NCBI GenBank assembly: GCA_045863555.1
Contig: BTUU01000005.1
Coordinates: forward strand, 62,001-126,000
Source: JACRLV01 sp045863555
GTDB taxonomy: Bacteria; Planctomycetota; Phycisphaerae; UBA1845; Fen-1342
Reading direction: 5' to 3'
Length of the DNA stretch: 64,000 bases
Both the position numbers and the translations under genes were made by a program. Under the pieces are notes generated by a model that did not search any database, was not told where the DNA came from, and saw nothing but the letters and a program-made list of their open reading frames with translations. Each line of letters begins with the position of its first letter. Position 1 is the stretch's first letter. Positions 34,883 through 42,694 of the stretch are shown here, one piece after another.

Positions 34883-37774
34883 ATGTCCCCCGCTGCCTTC
34901 CGGCTCATTCGCCCCGCCGCCGCGTTCCTCGGCCTGCTCTCCTGCTTCCCCCTGAGCGCGCAATCCGGATCAACGCCGGCAATGCAACCCGCTCCGGCAT
35001 TCCTTCGCTACGCCGATTACACGCTCGTCTGGCACGACGAGTTTGACGGTCCCGTTGACGCATCACCGGATCCGACGAAATGGGCGCCTCTCCATCCCGG
35101 TCCGCGACGCGATGCGATCAACGTCGAAGAGGCGGCGCGGCTCGATGGCAACGGCCAGTTGCGGATCACGACGACACGCCATCCCCGTGCGTCGACGCAA
35201 CCGGCGGATGCGAAATCGGCGAAGGCCGGCGACGAGCTCGAATACCACACCGGAATGATCAGCACGCGCGGAAAGTTCGAGCCCACCTACGGCTACTTCG
35301 AATGCCGCTATCAGGCCCAGACGCAGCCGGGTCACTGGTCGGCCTTCTGGCTCCAATCGCCGACGATGGGCAGGGAGATCGGCGATCCAGCTAAGTCGGG
35401 CGTCGAGATCGATGTGATGGAGTATCTCGCGACGCCCAAATACCGCGACAAGGCACTGCACACGATTCACTGGGACGGCTACGGCAAGGAACACAAGAGC
35501 CTCCACCAGGAAGTCATCATTCCCGGCCTCGGCGAGGGTTTTCACACCTACGGCCTCGAATGGACGCCGGATGAGTACATCTACTACGTCGACGGGCAGG
35601 TGACGGGGCGAATGCGGCAGGCGGTTTCGCAGCGCAGCGAATACCTGATCCTCAGCGTCGAGGTCGGCAAGTGGGCCGACGGCATCGCCGACGCGAAGCT
35701 GCCGGACTCGATGGTCGTCGACTACGTGCGCGTCTGGCAGCGGCAGCGAACGCCGGCGAAGGCAATGACGCTGCACGTCGCGCCGGATGGAAATGACCAG
35801 TGGAGCGGTGCGCTCGCGAAGCCGAATGACGCGAATACGGATGGACCGCTGGCGACATTGAGCGGTGCGCGAGACGCGATTCGAAAACTCAGCCGTCTTC
35901 ACATGGCGACACCTGAAATCACCGTCGAATTCGCAGACGGCGTGTATTCACTTGCCGAACCGTTCGTGCTCGAACCGCGCGACAGCGGCTCATCGGTCAC
36001 ACCGATCGTCTATCGCGCCGCAGCCGGCGCGTGCCCCATCTTCGACGGCGGCGGCGAGATTTCAGGCATCAAGGTGGACGAAAGCGGCCGCTGGACCGCG
36101 CAGCTGCCCGCCGACATTGGCACCCTCCATCCCCGCGAGCAGGTCTTCGTCAACGGCCGCCGCGCGACCCGGGCGCAGTCACCCGACACGGGCTTTTTCA
36201 ACATGCTCGCGATCGAAGAATCGGTGCTCGTTCCCGGAAAGCCCGCCGCGCAGGAAGCTCGGCAGACCGTGACCGTCGCGCCGGAAGTGATCGCACTGCT
36301 CAAGCCACTCACTCCGGAGCAGCTCCTCAAGGTTCAGCTCGTTACGTACCACAAATGGGACATTACGCGCCGGTTCATCGAGTCGATCAACATCGAGAAA
36401 TCCGCCATCGTCGTCCACGGCGAGGGCATGAAACCCTGGAACCCCTGGACAAAGGGCACACGCTTCGCGCTCGAGAACTTCGAAGCCGCGCTGACCGCCC
36501 CCGGCGAGTGGTTCCTCGCACCCGACGGCCGCTTCTGCTACATCCCCCGCCCCGGCGAAGACCCGGCGGACGCGAAAGTCTGCGCGCCGCAACTGGAACG
36601 GTTCATCACCATCGCGGGCAAGCCCGAAGCCGGGCAGTTCGTCGAACACGTCCGGTTCGAAGGGCTCGCCTTCCGGAACGCGCAGTACGTCATGCCGCCG
36701 GCCGGCTTCGAACCCAGCCAGGCCGCCGCGACGATCGACGCCGTCGTGCAGCTCGACGGTGCACGCCGCGTCGACTTCATCGGTTGCGAAATCACGCACG
36801 TCGGCCGTTACGGGGTCTGGTTCCGCCGCGGGTGCTCAGATTGCCGGCTCGAATCGTGCTGCCTCGACGATCTCGGCGCCGGTGGCGTCCGCATCGGCGA
36901 GACCGAGATCCGCCCCGCCGAGGCGGAGCGGACGCACCGCATCGTCGTCGACAACAACATCATCGGCGCCGGCGGCCGCATCTTCCCCTGCGCCGTCGGC
37001 GTCTGGATCGGCCAGAGCGGCGAAAATCGCGTCTCGCACAACGACATCGGCGATTTCTTCTACACCGGCGTCTCGGTCGGCTGGCGCTGGGGCTACGACC
37101 AGAGCCTCGCCAAGGGCAACCGCATCGAGTTCAACCGCATCCATGACATCGGCCAGGGGCTGCTCAGCGACTTGGGCGGCATCTACACGCTCGGCCCCTC
37201 GGAAGGCACGCTTATCCGCCACAACGTCATTTTCAACGTCAGCAGCGAGGACTACGGCGGCTGGGGGCTCTACACCGACGAAGGAAGCACCGGCATCCTC
37301 CTCGAGAACAACCTCGTCTACGACACGAAGACCGGCGGCTTCCACCAGCACTACGGCCGCGAAAACGTCGTCCGAAACAACATCTTCGCGTTCGCACGGC
37401 TCGATCAACTCCAGTGCACGCGCGTCGAGCCGCACCTCTCGTTCACCTTCGAGAACAACATCGTCTATTGGGATTCCGGCCCGCTCTTCGGCGGCCCGTG
37501 GACAAAAATCCAGGCGTTGATCGACCACAATTGCTACTGGCGATCGGATGGCAAGCTCGCCGATTTCGGAGGTCTGCCGTGGGACAAATGGCAGCAGTCC
37601 GGCCGCGACACGAATTCCATTCTGGCGGACCCCGGCTTCACTGACGCCGCCAAACGCGACTTCCGCCTCCGGGGGAAGTCACCCGCCTTGTCCGTCGGCT
37701 TCCGACCCTTCGAACCCGCCGCGGCCGGGGTCTACGGTCCGGCTGAGTGGCGGGCCCGCGCCCGGATGCGCTGA
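34883..37774 (+). CDS. Secreted GH16-type glycoside hydrolase fused to beta-helix enzyme
   Basis: 963 residues from ATG 34883, with AAGGAG upstream. A signal peptide is followed by a GH16 domain (about 45-290): WHDEFDGP, and the catalytic EIDVME with nucleophile Glu175 and acid/base Glu180, then YGLEWTPDEYIYYVDGQ. After that, residues ~300-950 form a right-handed beta-helix of the type seen in GH141-like and polysaccharide lyase proteins (LHVAPDGNDQWSGALAKPN, IVVDNNIIGAGGRIFPCAVG). Two catalytic modules in one secreted chain suggest sequential attack on a marine or plant glycan; the substrate cannot be told. Confidence 0.85.
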   Translation: MSPAAFRLIRPAAAFLGLLSCFPLSAQSGSTPAMQPAPAFLRYADYTLVWHDEFDGPVDASPDPTKWAPLHPGPRRDAINVEEAARLDGNGQLRITTTRHPRASTQPADAKSAKAGDELEYHTGMISTRGKFEPTYGYFECRYQAQTQPGHWSAFWLQSPTMGREIGDPAKSGVEIDVMEYLATPKYRDKALHTIHWDGYGKEHKSLHQEVIIPGLGEGFHTYGLEWTPDEYIYYVDGQVTGRMRQAVSQRSEYLILSVEVGKWADGIADAKLPDSMVVDYVRVWQRQRTPAKAMTLHVAPDGNDQWSGALAKPNDANTDGPLATLSGARDAIRKLSRLHMATPEITVEFADGVYSLAEPFVLEPRDSGSSVTPIVYRAAAGACPIFDGGGEISGIKVDESGRWTAQLPADIGTLHPREQVFVNGRRATRAQSPDTGFFNMLAIEESVLVPGKPAAQEARQTVTVAPEVIALLKPLTPEQLLKVQLVTYHKWDITRRFIESINIEKSAIVVHGEGMKPWNPWTKGTRFALENFEAALTAPGEWFLAPDGRFCYIPRPGEDPADAKVCAPQLERFITIAGKPEAGQFVEHVRFEGLAFRNAQYVMPPAGFEPSQAAATIDAVVQLDGARRVDFIGCEITHVGRYGVWFRRGCSDCRLESCCLDDLGAGGVRIGETEIRPAEAERTHRIVVDNNIIGAGGRIFPCAVGVWIGQSGENRVSHNDIGDFFYTGVSVGWRWGYDQSLAKGNRIEFNRIHDIGQGLLSDLGGIYTLGPSEGTLIRHNVIFNVSSEDYGGWGLYTDEGSTGILLENNLVYDTKTGGFHQHYGRENVVRNNIFAFARLDQLQCTRVEPHLSFTFENNIVYWDSGPLFGGPWTKIQALIDHNCYWRSDGKLADFGGLPWDKWQQSGRDTNSILADPGFTDAAKRDFRLRGKSPALSVGFRPFEPAAAGVYGPAEWRARARMR

Positions 37775-37860
37775 CCGGGCACGCAAGAGCGCACCGTAAT
37801 TCCCATGGCCGAACCCGGCACGCAGATTGCTCGGAAACAGGGCAGCACGATCATTTGACC

Positions 37861-37883
37861 GCCCACCGGCCGCCCCGGTGGGC
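37861..37883. terminator. GC hairpin in the gap before the aminotransferase
   Basis: A perfect 9-bp stem, GCCCACCGG (37861-37869) and CCGGTGGGC (37875-37883), with a 5-base loop. There is no U-run after it, so it may be a weak terminator of the GH16 gene or a leader structure of the aminotransferase operon. Confidence 0.35.
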
Positions 37884-38019
37884 CCGGTGCGCCAATTCGC
37901 TCAGGCCACTGGAATTCCGGCGGCGGGCCAGCCGCTGAGCGGGCGGGGACGGCGGTATGTCTCGAAATCTGCGGCCTCCGGCGGCCCGACCGGCCCCCGT
38001 GAGGTGTGAGGCCCATACC

Positions 38020-39237
38020 ATGAGCATCAGTCTGATCGGGCGATCGATCGCCGCTTCCGCGACCCTCAAACTCAACGAGACGGCCGCAATCCTTCGCGAA
38101 AAGGGCGAGCCCGTCATCCACCTCGGCGGCGGCGAACCCAAGAGCAAGGCCCCGCTCGAAGCCATCGTCGGCGTCGCCAACCTGCTCAACACCGGTGAAG
38201 TCCGCTACGCCCCGGCCGATGGAATCCCCGCCCTCAAGAAGGCCATCATCCGCTACACGGAGGAGTACTACGGCCGGCGCGTCGCCCCCGAGAACGTCAT
38301 CGCGTCCAGCGGGGCCAAGCAGGCCATCATGGTCTGCCTCCAAGCGATCCTGAACCCGCAGGACGAGGTCGTCTTTCCCGCTCCCTACTGGGTCAGCTAT
38401 CCCGAGATGGTGAAACTCTGCGGCGCCGTCCCCGTCCCGGTCGCTCCGGAAGACGGCAGCTTCTATCCGCGCATCGCCGACATCGAGCGGAAAGTCGGCT
38501 CCTACACCCGAGCCGTCATCATCAACAGCCCCAACAACCCCACCGGCGCGATGTACCCGCGCGAGTTCATCCGCGACATCGTCGAGTTCTGCGAAAAGCG
38601 CAGCCTCTACCTGATCATGGACGACATCTATCACCGCCTCCTCTTCGATGGCCGCAAGCCGATCAACTGCTGCGAGTTCGCCCGCGACCTCGGCGAGGAT
38701 TCGAAACTCGTTCTCATCAACGGAGTTTCCAAGCTCTACGCCATGACCGGCTACCGCATCGGCTGGGCCGTCGCCAACCGGAAACTGATCGAAGTCATGG
38801 CCAACATTCAGGGCCACCAGACCTCCGGCCCTTCCGTCGTGCTCCAGATGGCCGCCGTGCACGCCCTCAACGGCATCCAGACCTGCGTCGACAGCCTCCG
38901 CACGACCCTCGAAAACAACCGCAACGTCCTCGTCAATCTCCTGCGAACATTCAACGGCGTCCGGGTGACGAACCCGGACGGGACGTTCTACTGCTTCGCC
39001 GATTTCTCGGCGTACAACCGGAACTCGACAAAGCTCTCGCAGTTCCTGCTCGACAAGGTGCGAGTCCTCGTGATGCCCGGCGTCGAGTTCGGCATGGACG
39101 GTTTCCTCCGCATCAGCTACTGCGGAACGATCAAGGACATCACCGACGGCATCGAACGCATGAAATGGGCCCTCGATCCCGACTCGCCCAACGAACTCTA
39201 CATGGGTGATCGAAAGCTTGTGAGAGACTGGCTATGA
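38020..39237 (+). CDS. Class I/II aminotransferase, aspartate aminotransferase type
   Basis: 405 residues, PLP-dependent fold type I. Motifs: SPNNPTG (Asn173), DDIYHRL (Asp201, Tyr204), and the PLP lysine Lys238 in VSKLYAMTGYRIGW, plus a C-terminal FLRISYC with substrate Arg386. The start is ATG 38020, with GAGG upstream; the frame is open further upstream but non-homologous. Its stop overlaps the ATG of pckA (ATGA), so the enzyme probably feeds oxaloacetate made from aspartate into PEP carboxykinase. The substrate assignment rests on family similarity and this linkage. Confidence 0.9.
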   Translation: MSISLIGRSIAASATLKLNETAAILREKGEPVIHLGGGEPKSKAPLEAIVGVANLLNTGEVRYAPADGIPALKKAIIRYTEEYYGRRVAPENVIASSGAKQAIMVCLQAILNPQDEVVFPAPYWVSYPEMVKLCGAVPVPVAPEDGSFYPRIADIERKVGSYTRAVIINSPNNPTGAMYPREFIRDIVEFCEKRSLYLIMDDIYHRLLFDGRKPINCCEFARDLGEDSKLVLINGVSKLYAMTGYRIGWAVANRKLIEVMANIQGHQTSGPSVVLQMAAVHALNGIQTCVDSLRTTLENNRNVLVNLLRTFNGVRVTNPDGTFYCFADFSAYNRNSTKLSQFLLDKVRVLVMPGVEFGMDGFLRISYCGTIKDITDGIERMKWALDPDSPNELYMGDRKLVRDWL

Positions 39238-40877
39238 AGTATCTCGAATTCGACACGCCCGCCACCCGGCAGGCGGGCGCACTCGCGGCGGATTTCGGCC
39301 TCCAGAACTACGGCCTGACGCAACTCGACCGCGTCTTCTGGAATCTCCCCGCCTCCTCGCTCTACGAGGAGATCGTCTTCCGCGGCGAAGGCCACATCAC
39401 CGACGGCGGGCCCGTCGTCCTGAACACCGGCCAGCACACCGCCCGCGCCGCGGCCGACAAGTTCGTCGTGCACGAGGAGAGCACGGAAAAGAACGTCTGG
39501 TGGGGCGTCTACAACCGCCCCTTCACCGCCGAGAAGTTCTCCGCGATGTACGCGCGGATGCAGGCCTACCTCACCGGCGAGGAAGTCTTCGTCCAGGATT
39601 GCCGCGCCGGGGCGGACCCCGAGTACTCACTGAACGTCCGCATCATCACCGAAAAGGCCTGGCACAGCCTCTTCGCCCGCAACATGTTCATCAACCTGGC
39701 GACCCAGGACGAGTACAAGCGCCACACGCCCGATTTCACGGTCATCGCGCTGCCCGGCTTCAAGGCCGACCCGCGCATCGACGGCACGCGCACCGAGACC
39801 GCGATCGTCCTCAACTTCGCCCAGCGCCTCGCGCTTATCGCCAACACGGCGTACGCAGGTGAGATCAAGAAGACGATTTTTACGGTCCTGAACTACTTGC
39901 TGCCGCTCCAGGGCGTGCTCTCGATGCACTGCTCGGCGAATGTCGGCAAGGCGGGCGATGTCGCGCTGTTCTTCGGCCTCTCCGGCACCGGCAAGACGAC
40001 CCTCTCCGCCGACCCCGAGCGGCGGCTGATCGGCGACGACGAACACGGCTGGAGCGACAACGGCGTCTTCAACTTCGAGGGCGGGTGCTACGCCAAGGTG
40101 ATCCGCCTCTCACCGCAGCACGAGCCGCAGATCTGGGCGGCCACGCGCCGCTTCGGCAGCATCCTCGAAAACGTCGTCTACGATCCCGTCTCGCGCCGCC
40201 TCGACCTCGACGACGATTCGATCACCGAAAACACGCGCGCCAGTTACCCGCTCGATTTCATCCCCAACGCCATGCCCGAGAAGATGGCCCGCTCCCACCC
40301 GCGCAACGTGATCTTCCTCACGTGCGACGCATCCGGCGTCCTCCCGCCCATCGCTCGGCTCTCGCCCGAACAGGCGATGTACCACTTCATCAGCGGTTAC
40401 ACCTCGAAGATCGCCGGCACCGAGATCGGCCTGGGCATCGAACCCCAGATCACGTTCAGCGCCTGCTTCGGCGGACCGTTCATGGTCCAGCACCCCTTCG
40501 CCTATGCCGATTTGCTGCGGAAGAAGATGCTCAAGCACCGCGCCGCCTGCTGGCTCGTCAATACCGGCTGGACTGGTGGCCGCTTCGGCGTCGGCAAGCG
40601 TATCAGCATCAGCCACACCCGGGCGCTGCTTTCCGCCGCGCTGGAGGGCCGCCTCGCCGAAGTGCCCTACCGCAAGGATAAGCTCTTCGGCTTCGACGTC
40701 CCCACGTCCTGCCCCAACGTGCCCGCTGACGTCCTCGATCCGGCAAACACCTGGGGCAGCAAGGACGAATACTGGAAGAAGTACGACGCCCTCGCCGCAC
40801 GCTTCGTCGAGAACTTCAAGCAGTTCGCCGACGGCTGCCCCGCCGACGTCGTCCAGGCCGGCCCGCGGCGGATGTGA
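39234..40877 (+). CDS. pckA: Phosphoenolpyruvate carboxykinase (ATP)
   Basis: 547 residues, slightly longer than the typical 530-540. It converts oxaloacetate and ATP to PEP, CO2 and ADP, the first step of gluconeogenesis. The P-loop GLSGTGKT is at 248-255, with DDEHGWSDNGVFNFEGGCYAK following and NVIFLTCDASGVLPPIARL. Its ATG overlaps the aminotransferase stop. A strong hairpin (40883-40917) follows the gene. A two-gene operon for aspartate-to-PEP flux fits growth on amino acids or organic acids. Confidence 0.95.
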   Translation: MKYLEFDTPATRQAGALAADFGLQNYGLTQLDRVFWNLPASSLYEEIVFRGEGHITDGGPVVLNTGQHTARAAADKFVVHEESTEKNVWWGVYNRPFTAEKFSAMYARMQAYLTGEEVFVQDCRAGADPEYSLNVRIITEKAWHSLFARNMFINLATQDEYKRHTPDFTVIALPGFKADPRIDGTRTETAIVLNFAQRLALIANTAYAGEIKKTIFTVLNYLLPLQGVLSMHCSANVGKAGDVALFFGLSGTGKTTLSADPERRLIGDDEHGWSDNGVFNFEGGCYAKVIRLSPQHEPQIWAATRRFGSILENVVYDPVSRRLDLDDDSITENTRASYPLDFIPNAMPEKMARSHPRNVIFLTCDASGVLPPIARLSPEQAMYHFISGYTSKIAGTEIGLGIEPQITFSACFGGPFMVQHPFAYADLLRKKMLKHRAACWLVNTGWTGGRFGVGKRISISHTRALLSAALEGRLAEVPYRKDKLFGFDVPTSCPNVPADVLDPANTWGSKDEYWKKYDALAARFVENFKQFADGCPADVVQAGPRRM

Positions 40878-40882
40878 CGATC

Positions 40883-40917
40883 TCAGCGCCGGCCGGGCCC
40901 GCCCCGGCCGGCGCTGA
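40883..40917. terminator. Bidirectional hairpin terminator after pckA
   Basis: A perfect 15-bp stem with arms TCAGCGCCGGCCGGG (40883-40897) and CCCGGCCGGCGCTGA (40903-40917) and a 5-base loop. It lies between the converging ends of pckA and the dockerin gene at 40927. It is very GC-rich and has no clear U-tract. Confidence 0.7.
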
Positions 40918-40926
40918 TTGAGCCGC

Positions 40927-41367
40927 TTACGGGCACATCGAACCGAAATTCGCGAGCAGCGACGAAAGGTCGCTCAAATCCACATCCGCATCTCCGTCGA
41001 CGTCGCCGGTCGAGGGCGTGCCCCCACCCGTCGTCCCGAAGTGCGCGAGCAGCGCGGCAAGGTCCGTCAGATCGACGTCGCGGTCGCGATCGAGGTCTCC
41101 GGGCAGCGTGCATGGATCGACCACGCCGCCCATCCAGAACCCGCCGGACAGCTCGAAAACGCCGCCGGTAAGCGTGCCGGCATCCGGCTGGCCGATGGTG
41201 CCGCCGACTTCAAACACGCCGCCTACGCTGAACGTCTGCCCGCCACCGTCGATGGTGTGCCAGGACAGGTCATACTGAGCGTGCGCCGAACCGGCACAGG
41301 CCAGCGCGGCCAGAATTCCCACAAGCGCGAATCGGTCGCGATTGCCGTACATGAATGCTCTCCTCAT
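40927..41367 (-). CDS. Small secreted dockerin-like protein, paralog of 29522
   Basis: 146 residues. A signal peptide (LVGILAALACAGSAHAQ) is followed by LSWHTIDGGGQTFSVGGVF, GTIGQPDAG and GGFWMGG, then two dockerin-like repeats (DLDRDRDVDLTDLAALLAHFG and DVDGDADVDLSDLSSLLANFG). Same architecture as the 29522 protein. Its gene starts about 90 bp downstream of the metalloprotease gene on the same strand, so the two may be expressed together. Confidence 0.82.
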   Translation of the reverse strand: MRRAFMYGNRDRFALVGILAALACAGSAHAQYDLSWHTIDGGGQTFSVGGVFEVGGTIGQPDAGTLTGGVFELSGGFWMGGVVDPCTLPGDLDRDRDVDLTDLAALLAHFGTTGGGTPSTGDVDGDADVDLSDLSSLLANFGSMCP

Positions 41368-41458
41368 CGGGCTCGACGTTTGGTCTTCGATGCCAGGTTC
41401 CGGGTTCGTAACGTCGCTCGCGCGACAACCGCGCTGCGATCGCTCATGAACGCCGTAT

Positions 41459-42610
41459 TCAGGGTCGGATGACCACGTCGCCCGATCCTTCGTTGCGACT
41501 GGCGACGATCGTCATCGGCGTGTTGAACACCGCCGTTCCCTCGTTGTAGTTTCCGCGAATCGCGATGACCACACCGCCACCGGGGCAGCGATTGGCCGCG
41601 CGGCTGATGGCAGCGCGGAGACCATAATCCGGCGCAGCCCAGACCCCCAAGCCGACGCCTATACCTGGCTGTGCGTAAGTCGGCCGGCCGCAGGAGTTTT
41701 GGAACGCGATTTCGTCGGACCGATCCGGCAGAGTGAGGGCCGCGGCGATGCGGACCTCTTGACCCGCCGAGAAGCCGATCATGCATTCCGGGTCGGTGTA
41801 GGACATCGTGTTGTGCACATCGGGCGCGTATAGCAGGCCGGTGGTGTCGCAGCGAGCGGTTCCAATGTAGGTGCAGTTGTTCACACACGACCCGAGCGAG
41901 CCGTCGCAACTGTGCAGGCCCGGATCGGGTGGCGTGTCACAGACCAGATCGCCCAGAGCCCCACAATTGCCCAAGCCCGGGCATTCGGGGCCAAAGCCCG
42001 TCTCGTGTGTGTGATAGAGCATGAAATAGTGACCTATTTCATGTGCGAGAATTCCGCCTAGGGCCGTACACGAATTGGACATGATGATCCCCTGCGGCCC
42101 CCCGTCGCTACCCGGGACACCGGAGGGAAACGTCGATTGGCCGCAGTAGGGGGCGTTTGGGACGAAGTAGATGTTCAGCGCGCCGGCGACAACGTTGATC
42201 TGGCGCAGCGCATCGCCCTCGGTGCCATCCGCGATATCCGCGTAGGTGCTGTTGTCGATGAAGTCGCGGTAGATCGGGATGAAGACCAGTCGCGAATCCG
42301 CAAACTCATCGTTGGCTTCGTCCAGGCCGATTTGAATGTTCGCCAGATTGATGCCACCGCTTCCATCCGAGTATCGCACGATGTGAATCGCGACCCGGAT
42401 GTAGTTGAAATCAGCACCGCGCGTCCAAACGCCGTCAAACAGACCGGCGTCCTGCCATTCCAATTCTCGCTCGATCTGCTCGGCTGTTACGATCGTGCCG
42501 CAGAAGCCGTCTGCTTGCAGTGCCGGGCCGGCAGGTTGCTGGGCGAGCCCGAAAGCGGTCAAACAGTTCAATGCCAGGCTGAGCGAAACTGCGTTGCGTC
42601 GCGTTTTCAT
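41459..42610 (-). CDS. Secreted M43-like (pappalysin/cytophagalysin) metalloprotease
   Basis: 383 residues from ATG 42610, preceded by AAGGTGAG; a TTG at 42634 is an alternative. A signal peptide (LALNCLTAFGLAQ) is followed by the zinc site HEIGHYFMLYH (His190, Glu191, His194, His200) and THE. The Gly at position 8 of the usual HExxHxxGxxH is Met here. The Met-turn is MSYT at 269-272. Many cysteines (PYCGQ, CDTPPDPGLHSC, CVNNC) suggest disulfides, as in M43. The C-terminus ends RGNYNEGTAVFNTPMTI, like the beginning of a beta-helix, so it may be shortened. It is probably extracellular. Confidence 0.87.
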   Translation of the reverse strand: MKTRRNAVSLSLALNCLTAFGLAQQPAGPALQADGFCGTIVTAEQIERELEWQDAGLFDGVWTRGADFNYIRVAIHIVRYSDGSGGINLANIQIGLDEANDEFADSRLVFIPIYRDFIDNSTYADIADGTEGDALRQINVVAGALNIYFVPNAPYCGQSTFPSGVPGSDGGPQGIIMSNSCTALGGILAHEIGHYFMLYHTHETGFGPECPGLGNCGALGDLVCDTPPDPGLHSCDGSLGSCVNNCTYIGTARCDTTGLLYAPDVHNTMSYTDPECMIGFSAGQEVRIAAALTLPDRSDEIAFQNSCGRPTYAQPGIGVGLGVWAAPDYGLRAAISRAANRCPGGGVVIAIRGNYNEGTAVFNTPMTIVASRNEGSGDVVIRP

Positions 42611-42694
42611 GATTATTCTCACCTTCAGTGACAACCGGGATTGACGAAGCGCGGGCCGCGCAAACCGGCGCGGCCTGCCGACTCGGGCTGCTCC

